Assembly: GCA_039654915.1 (NCBI GenBank)
Contig: CM077594.1
Span: 89,356,893-89,420,892, forward strand
DNA: 64,000 nucleotides
Direction: 5' to 3'
DNA from: Aquilaria yunnanensis
Taxonomy: Eukaryota > Streptophyta > Magnoliopsida > Malvales > Thymelaeaceae
Positions 1-12,857 of the stretch are shown here, in pieces; the stretch's first letter is position 1, and each line of letters opens with the position of its first letter. The position numbers and the translations under genes are program-made. Below the pieces are notes generated by a model. The model did not search any database, was not told where the DNA came from, and was given only the letters and a program-made list of their open reading frames with translations.

Positions 1-1959
1 ATTTGATTAGGGTTTAGGAGAATTAAAAAATCTGTCGTTATATACATATGTATACAAATATGTGAGTGTGCATAAGAGGACAAAACTGCTCTTTGAATTA
101 TTCATACAAAACAACTTAAGCACTTATTTGCTGAACGTGTTTTCGGCAAAGATTTCTTAAAATAAGTTTTCAATTATAATTTTTACATATAGAGATTATT
201 TTTTTAAAATATATATAACTTGAAATCATACACTTTAAGAAACACAAAAAATTTAAACTCTTTTTAAAAAATACAAGTATTTTTATTCATTTTTATTTTG
301 TTTAGGCTGGATAAGGAAAAATTAGAAAACTTAAATATTTTGTTAAAAAAATTATGATTCTAGCGAAAATCAGGTAATTGGAGTATTCACTTTACAGATA
401 ATATTGTTTCTAGAAAAAAAAAATCAACAAAAATGAAAATAATACATTTTTAAAAATAAAAAAGAACAAGCTCTAATATTGTAATTATATAAGAAAATAA
501 GACTATTTTAGTATGATTTTTAATTTCTAGATTTGGCTGTGCGTGAATTAATTAGGGAAAAATTCGAGTTAGCTTTATATTAATACAAAGTGAGGTCTTT
601 TTATTTTTACTTTTTTTTTTTAATCCGGATGGTGGATGGAGGGAGACGGGGCCTAACTTGAATTTGGTGGGCCAGAAGTTTCAGGAAGGGAAGTTAGAAG
701 GACAAGAGTAGGTGTTTTCTCTTTTTCTCATAACAATGAATGATCATGACAGTGTTAATTTTTCAGGGAATAAGTGTAGACATTTGAAACATAGATAACA
801 AAACTGCATGTTTGAGCAAACATCAAGGTATTTTGTATTTTGTATTTTTTTACTAGAAGTCAATTTCATTTAAAAACTAATACTACATAGATATAACAAT
901 TCATTAAATAAGGAGTATTTCTTATAATCTAATTAAATTTTTATGAATTTTTACTCACTCAATATAAAAAAGAAAGGTTAACAAAAATTTAATTACATTA
1001 TAAAAGAAATGTTATTAAATGAATTATTGTACCTATATAACATTAGTTTTCAAATAATATTAACTCTGAACAAAAAAAATACAGAATTATTTTTAATTAA
1101 TTTAATTTAAATTAAAACAAAATGGATGATAGGTTCACGAGCGAGATTTATCATTTATGGTGAAGGGCTAAACAATAGGCGATCCGATCCGATCCGTGTA
1201 ACGCGGAGTCAAAATTCATTGCTTGGACGCATGAAACACTACACTAGCACGCACAAGAAGACGCTCAACTCTTGTGACTTGGGAGACTTTTAAAATCGTA
1301 TCTTCTTCCTTCCTTCCCATTCCTACACCCACTGCCACTCCCACGCTCCTGCTGTAATATCAATGGTATAGGCAGCCCAAGCCCAGGCCCAGCCCAGCCA
1401 GCCTCATCGCCTACGTTGCTTTTCACACTACCCGCTACCGCTAGCTCCTTGTTCCTCACCTGTCTGTCTGTCTGTCATCTCATTAATCGACGTCCAACCA
1501 ACCTCATCTCGTTGCTTTTCACGCAACTTCCTTAACAGTTTTGCTATAAAATAATTGCATTTGTACAAGCCACGCTTATGTTATGGCCCTCGCTAGCCAA
1601 TTACCTCATCAACTACAAGTCTATAACAAATATCTCGAACTGCTCTTAAAAATTTTAAATCAAGCTTGTCGAAATCTGGTTTCACGTGGAATGGCTTTTT
1701 GTTTCCTGTTAATCATAGTTGTAGGATCGGATTAAAATCTTAATCATAAATGATTATAATCGTGGAATCTAATTGAATCGTTTTCAGTATTCAAATCATA
1801 AAATTTTAAAATTTAAATCAAAATTTTGATAACCTTGTTTTAAATCGTGTCCAAATCGCTATCCGGTAACTACGCATAACAATATGTTGGATACAGTTTC
1901 AACCCAATGCTCTGCTCATTTATGGTCTCGTCATATCCAATTCAATTGGTATTGGGTGA
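1..1959. other. Gene-free AT-rich stretch
   Basis: No coding region can be supported here. Most of it is AT-rich sequence with homopolymer runs. Bases 860-1115 resemble one arm pair of a foldback repeat seen again near 33.7 kb and 49.2 kb (shared words such as TTAAATTTTTATGAATTTTT). Bases 1130-1500 are GC-richer, with short CAGCC-type and CGATC-type iterations, but no reading frame with family resemblance. Confidence 0.6.
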
Positions 1960-2415
1960 ATTATAAAAGTCTTAGATGATTTGATCTAACTTACACTTTA
2001 TTCCCTCTAATTTTTAAAATTTACACTTTATCCCCTACTTTTTTTTAGTATTCGATAACAACTTTTGAAACCCTAAATTAAACTTTTTGATAATCATGTT
2101 CATGTAATTTCAGGATTTTTGATATTCTTTTCATAGCTAACTGATCTTTAAAAATTTTTGATATACATTTATAGAAAGAAAAACACATTTACAGAAAAGA
2201 AAAACTGATAGTTTAAAATATCTATTAACTATAAAAAAATATTAGAGAGACTGACATTACTAGAAGATGATTATCGTACAGTTTAAATTACAATTTTAGA
2301 AATTATTATCAGATAATATAAAAGAATCAGGGGGTAAAGTGTAGGTTTTTAAAAATGAAGAGGGCAAACTATAGGTTAGGACAAACCTCAGGGGGGTAAT
2401 TGTAACTTTTCCATT
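1960..2415. repeat. Foldback MITE, 'ACACTTTATCCCC' family, copy 1
   Basis: The left arm (about 1985-2040) contains ACACTTTATTCCCTC and ACACTTTATCCCC. The right arm (about 2325-2410) is its inverse, with GGGGGTAAAGTGTAG and CAGGGGGGTAATTGTAA. The arms enclose AT-rich sequence with no gene. A diverged relative lies at 12085-12515 and a third candidate at 32802-33130. Confidence 0.6.
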
Positions 2416-3224
2416 TGTATTTAATAACTTCAATTCGATTAATATTCCACTGTCTAAAATTCAACTGGACAAAGACAATTCAGTTACAGAGAAACAGTTA
2501 TATTCTGAAATAATTGTATTTTGCTACCCCATCCCAAACTGCACAAGATCCACTCATTCAAGCCATGTGTGAGCACTCAGATGCTGTACAATGAATTTTT
2601 TTTTTTTTCCTTGAGGGGACGGGACTGAAATTGAGATGTGATATTTTCTAAATATAAGCGTGAGTATTACCCATTCAAGATTTGATTACTTTTTATTAAA
2701 ATAGACATATATGAACATCATAGTTATATTGTGAAAGTAGCAATATTTATTTTGAACTATAAAAAAATAAAAATCATTCTCCTTGCAATAGATAAAATGT
2801 AATTTAAGTATGTCTAAATATTTTCAACTAATTAATCAACATGAAGTAATTTTTTGGATGGATACTGATAGTTAAGGGGGTGGAACACGCCGCCCCTAAT
2901 AGCTTAGCCACTGAAGGCACTCAAAAGTTTGTTAGACACGAAATTAAAATGTTTGGGAGCCAAGATCAAATCAAAAGTTTCGGTTCGGGAGAAAAAAGGA
3001 GCTAAAACGTAACATTTGTCCAAAAAGTCTAACGTTTATGTCGACGGACAATACACAAACCTAACTCATATTCTCAATTATATAAACTCAGTTTTTTTTT
3101 TTCAGATAAAAAATATGTACAATGTAATTTATGTGTATTTATGAAAGATGAGATTAATTGTATGTTTTTGGGAAGATTTCAAGCCACCCTTATCTAATTT
3201 ATGTGTGGGCTAGAAGTGAGTAAA
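2416..3224. other. No recognisable feature
   Basis: AT-rich sequence without a supportable reading frame, RNA gene or delimited repeat. Confidence 0.5.
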
Positions 3225-3760
3225 ATTTTGGCTATATCTAAAATAACTGAATAATCGAATTTTTTTTTCAGTTTTCGGTTATCAATCTTAAAAATAATTT
3301 TAGTTATAATAAAAAACTGATATAGAAATTCAGTTCAGTTTTCGGTTTGTCCAAACTAAAATTCAGTTAACCATAATAACCAAATTTTTATTTTACTAGT
3401 ATTTGTGTTTGAGATTTGGAAATGATTATTTGTGTGATGGATGTTTGTTATGCGTATGTATGTGATGTTTGGATTTTGAATAAATTATAGATACTTGTCA
3501 TGTGATTAGAATATGTGTTTATATTGACATATGTGATGGATGTTTGAAGTTTAGAATGTGTATGTGTATAATTCAATTATTTCGAATAAAAACCGAATAA
3601 CATAATTTTTTTTATTTCAATTTTGAGTTATTTCAGGTTTTTCTTATAATTCGGTCTATTCGGTTATTAATATATATGACCAAAAATTGAATAAATTCGG
3701 TTATTTGGTTTTGGTTAAAATAAAAAAAAACCGAATAATTACTCCTAGGTGTGGGAGCCA
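3225..3760. repeat. CGGTT-type foldback repeat
   Basis: Both halves are packed with words of the type TTCGGTTAT, AACCGAATAA and TTCGGTT in opposite orientations. This is the pattern of a decayed foldback element. Similar sequence occurs around 24640-25020 and 47490-47620, so this is a dispersed family. Ends and target duplication could not be fixed. Confidence 0.5.
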
Positions 3761-5089
3761 AACATGGGCAAAGGCAAGAGCACATTTATCAATTCTGTCT
3801 GAGGTGAGGTATACAGATTTAAATCTGGAATTCAAAATTAGCCCCGTGATATCTTCGAATTAAAACCAAACAATAAGTCAAAATGAAAAATAAAATGTTT
3901 CTCACTATGAACGAATATACTAAGCCCTATTCCCAAACCATTGAAAAATTCCTATTTCCATGTATATAAGTGTACCTGCGAATACAAATTTGAGTTAGTA
4001 TGAAGGAAATCATTACAAAAGAAAACAAAAACTGAATGAGTATTATATACTACATTCCCCAAAAAAATTTGACATATTTGCTTTTTTTACGGAGTTTAAT
4101 GTTATTTTAATTTTTAAATGGGAACATATGCCCCCAAAGTCAAGACTAACCACACCATATTTATTTTACTTTTTTTTTTTAGATATTCAGAATTATTACA
4201 GATACAAATATTAGAAAGTATTATAGGAAAGTTAAAAGGTAATGTGCAGCGTGAAACTTCAGCAGACTCTAATTACAATTTGATTACTTCTAGATCTAAT
4301 TACAATTTGACTACTTATAGATGTGTGATATTTTTTAAGAACTTTGATTGCAATTTTGGATCACTTTTGAATGCAGGTATTTTTTTAGTGCAGTATCAAT
4401 CAAACCCTGGTCTTTTTGCTTGGGTGTTCTCTGCAATTGCAATCTAAACTAACTGCCAAAGACTACACCACATTTACAAGCTGTTACTTAGGTTATATTC
4501 TAAATACAAATCTCAGATCAACGAACCACAAATATTTTATTTGGCGTGAATAGGAATCAAGTCAAGCAAAATAAGAATAATGCAAGTTTGTATATATTAA
4601 TTATAGGAAAATGAGGTTAAGAACGTGCGATCGAGTATATATATCACAGATGCGCCAACTTTCAGGTTCAATTACAAGGGTAAGAGGATCATGTTTGCCG
4701 CTTATTGTTTTAGCTTTTTTCTTTTTCATTTCACATGTCATTTAATTTTTTTTTCATGTTTGATTCTCTTTTTTAACTTTGCTTTAACTTTTCACGTAAT
4801 ATAAAGCGTAGCAGTTGGTTCCCTATTGTTTGCATTAGAGCTCGATACAAACAAGTCAGTGGAAGTTGGGACATTTGGACGTAGGCGTTATTTTGGTCTA
4901 AATTTTGGTTCTCATAGTCTCATTTGTAAGGTAATCTTGCCCAACCCCAACAGACCATGGCGTGCTTAGCTAACGTCATCGAAATCTTCCTCTATAAAAT
5001 TCAACATGCCAAAGCATAATCCGTCATTGAAAAAAAGAACTATTTTTACATGTAATACACCGAAACATAGAATTTGATAAGTACTATAT
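3761..5089. other. No recognisable feature
   Basis: AT-rich non-coding sequence. A short direct repeat (CTAATTACAATTTGA, twice at about 4269-4308) is present. The one longer frame there (4118-4447) has no family resemblance and biased composition, so it is not annotated. Confidence 0.5.
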
Positions 5090-6372
5090 GTCATACTCCA
5101 ACCTTGTATAAGCCATGGTTGGTTTGTTTATTTTAATAATTTGAGGAAAAAGGGCTAAATTGCCAGAAAAGTAGAAGGTGTTGGGCAGAACTGTGAAACA
5201 AAAAGACTTAGTTGTCAAGAAGTTAGGCCTTAGGGTTGAATTGCAAGAAATCGTGAAGTTAAGGATATAATTGCAAAAAAATGGGAACTTATGGACCAAC
5301 TGGTGAAATAAGGGTTTAATTGCCAAGGAAGTTTTAATTTAGGGTTGAATTGAACAATCAGAGAAGAAATTGTGCAAGAGTTGTATGAGGAGTCGAATGG
5401 ACAGAAGTGAAGAATCAGTACACGATTGAAAATAATAAAGAGTTGGAGGATTAAAAAGGGGTCTGTTCCCCACTCATGTTTAACTGGCAGCAGATGTTGA
5501 GCTCTCTTTATACGAGCTCAACTCAACTGTAGCTGGCTCTATTAACAACTGGAATCACAAAAAATCAATTGAAGATTAGCAATCATGGAGAGCAAAGGGC
5601 GAACATGGAAGGAATTGTAGAATTAATAACAATTGAGTTTCGGTTAGAAGAGGAAGAGCTGCCAAGTCGTGAATAAGATGATATTCTTCTTATTCAAGTT
5701 CTGATAAAATTTATTTGAGATGGTAGTTCCTGATTATCCAAGAATTCATGGTGGCTTGGTTAAGAATTCATGGTTCTTGTTGGTTGTCAGTGTTCGGATG
5801 TGGCTATGAGTTACAAGGCAAAGTTGTTTCTTAATTTTCAAGGTAGTGAGCTTGGTTGCGCAACAAGGTTGATTCGACCTTCATGTGCGGTAAGGGAGAA
5901 ATCCTACAACTTCCAAGTCTAAGTCTATTTAATGCTTTCATTGTTGGAAATTACAAAGGCTACTGGATATGAAAGTTGTTGCCTAACTAAGGAAATATTG
6001 TTAAGGTCGAATGGCTAATTGTTGTGATTATTGTGACATGCTCCTATGTGTTATCTTTATGACTTGTGAAACCTACGTATTGGGGTACATAGGCTGAGGC
6101 TGAATGGTTGTATGTAAAAGCCAAATGACTGTATGAAATTTTTAGGGCTAGGGACACCCTGAGGCATCTATGTTTCTTCTAGCTAGAATATGATAGGAAG
6201 CAAGCATTAGAGCTTTGTACCAGCCCTTTGCAAAACTTGGAGCTCTATGTAACCTAAAACCTAAAATCTAAAACTTAATAAGGCCTAATGAAAGAACCTG
6301 AACTTGAACCTATGTGTTTGAATGCTTGTTAGCCCTGAGGCTGTTTTGCTGGTGTTGTGGTGTGTGTGTTTA
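5090..6372. repeat. Decayed LTR-retrotransposon-like debris, left part
   Basis: Bases 5145-5360 contain about five degenerate iterations of a 'ggg-ttgaattgcaagaa' unit at roughly 40-50 bp spacing, a texture common in plant LTRs. The following sequence to 6372 has no coding capacity and seems to resume after the hAT insertion. No long terminal repeat pair or primer-binding site was found, so the class is an inference. Confidence 0.35.
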
Positions 6373-6380
6373 TGTGCTTT
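6373..6380. repeat. Left 8-bp target-site duplication of hAT element
   Basis: TGTGCTTT here matches TGTGCTTC at 9766-9773 in 7 of 8 positions. An 8-bp duplication is characteristic of hAT transposons. Confidence 0.7.
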
Positions 6381-6489
6381 CAATGGCGGAGCTAGAAAAT
6401 TATGCCAGTTGAGGCAACAAAAATATTATTAATAAAATATTTTTATATTTACAATTATCCACAGTAAGATTTCATAGCATGAAAATGCT

Positions 6490-8480
6490 GCATGATCATC
6501 TCATTACTTATACTATCAAATCATTTATCAATTGATATCCTATTCGATTATGCAATTGATTCTTCACAATATTCATTGTGGAAAATGCTCTCTCAACACT
6601 TGTAGTAGCAAACGGCAAAATCAACGCCGCCTTCACAAGCTGATAAACAAGAGGATACACAATATGTTTATCACGAAAACCAATTTTTGAGCAAAAGCAC
6701 TTATCACTTTAATATTTTGGAAATTGTTATTAGAACACATATCAAGAATATAAGTGTCTAATTGACTATCAAGAGTCATAAGCTCAGTTACAGAAAAATC
6801 TGATGGGTAGAATTGACAAAGATGAATCAATCTCTGCTTATCATATGTTGAAAATGAGTTATTAGGATTCAAGTATGCTATACAAAGGAGCAATTCTGTA
6901 CTTGTTTCTGTAAATTGATTATCGAACTCCTTCAATTGTCTATCCAAGATCTTCATGGAAACACAAACTTGTCATCCATCTTCAACGTATGAATATCATG
7001 CTAGTCACAAAATAAACAAAACTTTGTCATTAAATCATCCCATCCATCATTTCTCATTTTGAACAATCTTTCTTTTGTACTTTCCAGTAGTTCTATCACA
7101 TTCACAATGTCTTGATCTTTTCTCTACAACACTTTTGACAATTCATTAGTAATTCCCAAAATATCTTTCATCATGTGAAAATTAAATATGAAGTCAAAAG
7201 GCTGTATCAACCCTAATAGAACATTAGCTTCAGCTCTTTGCTTAGAATTTAAGCATTCTTCAACAATATATTCAAGTACATCAGTAATAGCTAAGAACCG
7301 AACAATTAAACCAATTAAAGTCTCATAATGAGAACTCCATCTTGTATCATTTGGACGCTAGAGACCTCGTTCTTGGTTTAATCCCTGATCACTTTTAAGC
7401 TCACTATTTTTTAAGACCTCAACAACTTTTGCAACTTGACTTTCTCGAAGAATATCTCACCGTTTACAATAAGCTCTAACAACATTTATTAAATTTGTCA
7501 CAATAGAGGAAATGATGCAACAGAAGTTTCATTTTTTGTTGTTGCCACAAGTATTAGTTGAAGTTGAAGTGCAAAACAATGTACATAATATGCTGAATTA
7601 TTTTTAATTAGTATCAAGTTTTTTAATCCATTAAATTGTCCACTCATGTTGTTAGCCCCATCATATCCTTGGCCATGTAATCTTGACAAAGTCAGGTTGT
7701 GTCTACGAAGTAATTCCTCAAATGCCTTTTTTAATGATAAAGCACTAGTATAAAAATATGTATGATACCAAAGAACCGTTTAATCACCATTCCTTCTTTA
7801 TTCACATAACGTAAAACAATTGTCATTTGTTCTTTAAAAAAAATATCACAAGATTCATTTATTAAAACAAAAAATAATTCATGCCCAAAATCACTAATAA
7901 TGGCATTGGTTGTTTCAGTTGCAGCAGAATTGATGATATCAGACTGAATTTCATGTGCTGTTAATCTTTCATTATTTGAACAATTTTTCAAAGCAACTCA
8001 ATTGATAGCTTCATTATGATCTGCCAGAAAATGTAGAAGCTCAAGAAAGTTACCTTAATTTTTTGAAGTTTCATATTCATCATGACCTCAAGAAGCTAGT
8101 CATTGCTTTAAAAGGAACCGAATGTAATCAACAGAGGCATTCAAACAAATTTGATAATCACTTTGGGCTTAATCTGATTATTTCTACAAAGCACTTTGAA
8201 TAGATTGCTCTTTATTCATTAAATCTTCACACTTTTTCCAAGCCTTATTGTGAATGCTATCATGGCGCCCTACATGTTCTCTCAATCTTTCTAACTTATT
8301 CCAACTTGTAAATCCTTCAAGTGCAAATGCATTACCACCAGATTGCTTCTCATAATAAGGCTTAAATAAATAACAATATAGACAATAAGCATCATTTTTT
8401 TATTCACTATACTCTAACCAATTCTTATGATTCTCAAACCAATGGAGGTTAAACATTCTTGAAGCCTTTCCAATTGTTCT
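6490..8480 (-). pseudogene. hAT transposase pseudogene (TTF-type zinc finger, hAT dimerisation)
   Basis: On the minus strand the N-terminal TTF-type region lies near 8450-8240 (GGNAFALEGFTSWNKLERLR, then REHVGRHDS). It is followed near 7990-7740 by AAVETTNAII-like and KEQMTIVLRYVNKEG segments. At 7690-7500 comes RLHGQGYDGANNMSGQFNGL and AYYVHCFALQLQL, the conserved catalytic-core stretch of this family. The segment 6956-6660 (STELLLCIAYLNP, then LDSQLDTYILD) leads into the C-terminal dimerisation region at 6660-6490 (LPFATTSVERAFSTMNIVKN). The order of segments is correct, but stops and frameshifts separate them. It is therefore a dead copy of a formerly autonomous element. Family assignment is strong; exact ends are approximate. 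Confidence 0.85.
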
Positions 8481-8531
8481 CTGAGAAAAATTATGATTGT
8501 GAGATTGACATTGGTCTTTTTATAAATAATA

Positions 8532-8764
8532 CTCCCCCCGTCCCATAAATTTTGATACATTTGACTTTTTGTTATATTTTAACTCAATTTTATTCATATT
8601 ATTGTTTGTTAAAAAAAATTAAAAAAAATATATTTAGAAACTACATATCTTGAATTATCATTCATATACAAAGATTTTGTATTTATATATTAAAATGTTG
8701 AAAATAAAAAATCATAGATTAATTACAAAAAATAAATGGAGCAAAACTTTTGGGACGGAGGGAG
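8532..8764. mobile_element. Stowaway-type MITE, 233 bp
   Basis: It starts CTCCCCCCGTCCCATAAA and ends TTTTGGGACGGAGGGAG, giving inverted termini of the CTCCCTCCGTCCC class. TA dinucleotides flank it at 530-531 and 765-766 of the 8 kb block, the expected mariner-type target duplication. It is nested inside the hAT element. Confidence 0.88.
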
Positions 8765-9066
8765 TATCTCCTAATTCTGTTATGTTGGTCAATATGATAA
8801 TCAGAAATTCTTTTTCTTAGTCTTGGATCACTAGGAAGATCTTCTAAATTAATCTTAACACATGCTTACTTTAACCGATTGTTTTCAATATCAACATCTG
8901 TTTTATGAAAGAATTTTTTTTTGGTATTTTTTTAATATTTCCCTGTAACATAAACTGCATAAAAATAATAAAATTAAAAATTTAAATAATAATACTAATA
9001 TATACTGCTTTATATTTAACAAATTGATGCATTAGCATTCTAAATTTTAGAAATACCTGCAAAATA

Positions 9067-9298
9067 CTCCGTTCGTCCCAAAAGTTTTACTCTATTTGTT
9101 TTTGGCAATTAATCTATGATTTTTTATTTTCAACATTCTAATATATAAATAAAAAATCTTTGTATATGAATGATAATTTAAGATATGTAGTTTCTAAATA
9201 TATTTTATTTTATTTTTTTAACAAATAATAATATGAATAAAATTAAATTAAAATATAATAAAAAGTTAAATGTATTAAAATTTAAAGGACGAATTGAG
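9067..9298. mobile_element. Stowaway-type MITE, second copy, opposite orientation
   Basis: It starts CTCCGTTCGTCCCAAAAG, ends near AAAGGACGAATTGAG, and is flanked by TA. Its interior is the inverse of the copy at 8532-8764 (for example TTCAACATTCTAATATATAA against its complement there). Two copies of one family therefore lie 300 bp apart head to head. Confidence 0.82.
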
Positions 9299-9765
9299 TA
9301 ATATAGATGAAATTTGAAAGAAGGTTGTGATTTGCAATGTGCCTAGGAAGGAGAGAAGGACGTCGTGTCTGTTCGTCGGCCGTAATTTAAGACTCTTTAG
9401 TTCAGTGGACTTTTAGGCTTTAGGCTTAGGTTAGGTTTTTTATTGTTTTTAGTACTGTGCGTGTGTTTTGCTGTGTGGAAGAGAAGAATATAATATTCCT
9501 CTTTTTACTAAATTTATGGGTCAAACTTTATGATAGTACTAATAATTTTTATGTGTTGTGGTTTTGCAACTAACTTTTACATATTTTTATTTTAATCACT
9601 CATTAGAACTAGATTAATGCACTTATACTTTAGTGGAGGCATTACTAAAAATTTTCTGGGGGTAAAATAAATATTCTCTTAAATATTATGTAGTAAATAT
9701 ATATTTTTCCCAAAACTCAATAATGGCAAATTACCACCACTCACATCAATATAGCGCCACCCTTG

Positions 9766-11540
9766 TGTGCTTCTATAATTGGACGCTTGCGCTAACCCAT
9801 TATGATATTTATGCATTTATTGTGTGTGTGTGTGTGCGTATTAATCCTTGTGTTTTCTATGTTTTGCTTTAGTTGCAGGTAATTATGCCTAAAGTTGAGG
9901 CAACATTGCCAATAAACCGAAATTAGGCTTTAAGGTTGTTAATGCCCTTTACTGAGTTTCATAAAAACTCATTCCCCCCTTTTGACTACTTTGTTGTAGA
10001 TTAAAGAGATTGATATGGTCATGCCGACTTGGAGCTAAAGAAAAATGGTCTCTCCCTCTCGGTTGTCTACTAGAAGATCAAGTTCTGGATATTAGACTTC
10101 TTAGTCCTACCTCCTTCCTTTTGTTTCATACAACATGAACTACACCTAGGCTTAAAAGCTACCCTATGTAACACATTGTGCATATGTACTTAATGTTTTG
10201 TTTTGGAACAAAACTTGTTTTTGATTTATGCCACTAGAAAAATTCAGTTGTGTTTCATATTGATTTTAAGTTATAAAAAGTCATGTTTTAAATTGCCAAG
10301 CTATTTCACCATATTAAAGAATACATATTTCATAACGATGCTAAAAGTGCATAAGCTGTGAGCAATTTAGGTCATGTCACTACATGTATTCCTTTCCCCC
10401 TATAGGGTTTGTTTAATTTCAGATTTTTTTTAATTAAAACGTAAAAATTGAGAAGAAGTGTGTTCACAGGTGAGGTTTTTTTTTTCCCCCTATTTTTTGG
10501 TAAAAAAAGTTTCATTTAATGAAGAACTGGAAAACACCAATTACGGCGTATTCCGAATTCTTCACTTGTATGTATGTTTTTAATTTATAATTCAATCCTT
10601 AAGCATTAAAAAAGCTTACCAAATAATCCAAAATACTACATATGTGGTTTCTAAACTTTCAAAAATTTACTCCCTAAACTTTTATAAAACCTACAAATAC
10701 ACCATTAAAGATTCAAAAGTAATATTTTAATCATTATGCTAAAGTTCATAGAAAAGTGCATAAATTTTCCTTCAACTTTCAGTTAAGAAACTTAATGCTC
10801 TAAATTACGTAGTATGTATATATATATGTGTGTGTGTACAAAATTATTCTTTTACTTTAATTTTGAGACAACTAAACATGTTTTCTAAAAAATACTTAAA
10901 AAAAATTGTATATAGAGAAATAAAAAGATTAAAAAAAATGAAAACGAAAACATCTATCAAAACGCTCCTCAATTTTTTCTATTTGAAAATCTCTGGAGAT
11001 GAAGTCGTCGCCCTTTGTAATTAACGCGCTCCATTTGGCCTTTAAGATGATGAAGAAAGATTGTGAGTGAGTCATTTTCATTGAGAGTGAAGTCATTTTC
11101 ATTTGGATTAATCCAATTCGATCTCTTTCAATTTGTCTTGATTGCTATGCTTCGAAGCAAATCTATTTCCTAATTCTTCCAGCGAGAAAGGGGCGGTGGA
11201 CAAAAGAAAACCAGCTACGATAAGTTCATTGTTAAACAGTGTGGGATTTGTCCTGCTTTGATTTAAACATTAAAAAGAGAGAGAGCGAGAGTCTATCTAA
11301 AACAATGCTTGTGATTTTTTTAATATATATAAATGAATTTTTAATCATGTGGTTTAATAGAGTTCATTTAACTCCTGATCATCCTAATTTGAAACAATAT
11401 TTGAGGTGCTTGTAAGAAAACAGCAATCTCCTATTCTATTTTATGCATAGATTATCTGCTTCAGGGCTCAATTTGAGAAATATACTTTAACTTGATTGTT
11501 GATTGATGCATAAAAGCTAGGTACATTTATACCCTTTTAG
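9766..11540. other. Repeat debris and AT-rich non-coding DNA
   Basis: The right target duplication of the hAT element is 9766-9773. Sequence to about 10400 appears to continue the LTR-like debris interrupted at 6372. From there to 11540 there are short microsatellites (TATATATATGTGTGTGTGTG near 10815; GA repeats near 11275) and no supportable gene. Confidence 0.4.
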
Positions 11541-11850
11541 GTTTTGGTAAAATACAGCCTTTCCCCACCATCTAAGAGAAACACTTTGCCCCCCCTAACC
11601 CCTACAACTGTTAACACCAGCAAGAGGCAAAAAAACCAGTTTTTATATTTAAACAGATAAAAAATAATTTAAATTGTCTATAGGTATTAAATTATTAAAA
11701 CATAAATATAAATTTACTTAAAAATAATCATTGAATAATTTATTTTAAATTATAATTTTAAAAGTTGATGCCAGAAGCACTCACTTTTGAGGGGCTAAAA
11801 TAAAGGTTTTTGAAACGGCAGGGGCCAAACTGTAAAATATAATTGGACTT
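11541..11850. repeat. Mutator-like MITE remnant
   Basis: The left arm has GGTAAAATACAGCCTTTCCCC. The right arm has the inverse type, GGGGCTAAAATAAAGG followed by CAGGGGCCAAACTGTAAAAT. The GGTAAAAT-plus-CCCC style of arm is typical of short non-autonomous Mutator-like repeats. A target duplication was not resolved. Confidence 0.5.
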
Positions 11851-12084
11851 AAGAGTTACGGCTGAACTTGGACAATAAGTAGATTTGTCCGTCAAAAGAA
11901 AATATGATTCAAATCTGCACTACTAAACAGTGGCATTTGACCAGTAGCGTTTGAACCCATTTTAAAAGTTCAAACCAAACTCATACCTTATATCTGGAAA
12001 ACATTGAATAAGGGGCAGGTAATTGGACAGGGCAGAAGCAACCATCAGAGTCCTTCCTAACAGATATTTAGCAAAGGCAAACTT

Positions 12085-12515
12085 ATAATCACTCCTCAGG
12101 TTTGACTTGATATATACTTGCTAACAGATATAACAACTCCTTAAATCCTAATTTAAGTAATAGTCATCTTCCAATAATTTTCACTAGTTTTAAATAATAA
12201 TCATTTTCGGATAACTTTCAATCTCTCAAGTAATTTATTTTATAGTTAATAAATATTTTTAATTATCAATTTTTCTTCTCCATGAATATATTTTTCTCTT
12301 TGTAAATAAAAATTTATGTTTTTTAAATATTAGTTAACTGAAAAAAAATATAAAAAATTTTAAAATAATTGAAACATAAATACTATACAATTTAAATTAG
12401 AGTTTTAAAAATTATTATGAGACGATATAAAAGAAGCAGAGAATAAGTGTAGACTTTTAAAAATAGAATAGTCAAAATATATGGTAGACCAAACAGGGGT
12501 TGCAATAATTTTCCC
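12085..12515. repeat. Foldback MITE, 'ACACTTTATCCCC' family, copy 2
   Basis: The right arm (about 12415-12505) reads GACGATATAAAAGAAGCAGA, then AAGTGTAGACTTTTAAAAAT, and AAACAGGGGTTGCAATAATT. It parallels the right arm of copy 1 at 2310-2405. The left arm is more decayed (ACTCCTCAGGTTTGACTTG). It lies about 340 bp past the stop codon of the GATA gene. Confidence 0.55.
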
Positions 12516-12857
12516 TTAACAAACCCATTTTATTAGTTTAAGCCTTTAATGTTGATCCAATTCCTCCCTACGCCACTAAATCTACGGGATTTTCCTTTCA
12601 AGTCACCATTAAAGATAATAGCTGGTATAGATTCCTTTTAAGCTGAATGTTGAATTACAGTTTTACCACTGAAAGATCAATTAGATTGAAGAAGTGAAAC
12701 CCCTCGAGACCTCCAAGCAATCAACAACCACACTGCAGCCAAAAATTCCTCTAAACAGACTCTAACCTTAGGCATAACGAATTAATCCAGCTAAAATAAC
12801 CAAACTCCCAGTTCACCACTAAGACACTACACTAATTAGGAATAGGCAAAAAAGGAT
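12516..12857. other. 3' flank of the GATA gene
   Basis: No separate feature is visible. On the minus strand this is the probable 3' untranslated and downstream region of the GATA factor gene. Confidence 0.5.

Larger units (their letters stand above)
6381..9765 (-). mobile_element. Decayed hAT transposon (TTF/ZMYM-type), 3385 bp
   Basis: The element begins CAATGGCGGAGCTA and ends with the inverse of CAAGGGTGGCGCTA, agreeing in 11 of 14 positions. It is flanked by 8-bp target duplications (7/8). The minus strand carries a broken transposase of the TTF-zinc-finger/hAT-dimerisation type common in plants. Two Stowaway MITEs (8532-8764 and 9067-9298) are nested in the part upstream of the transposase. 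The element cannot encode an active transposase as it stands. Confidence 0.8.

Noticed and set aside
4118..4447. 109-codon plus-strand frame
   Set aside because: It has low-complexity AT-rich composition, a short internal direct repeat and no conserved motif.
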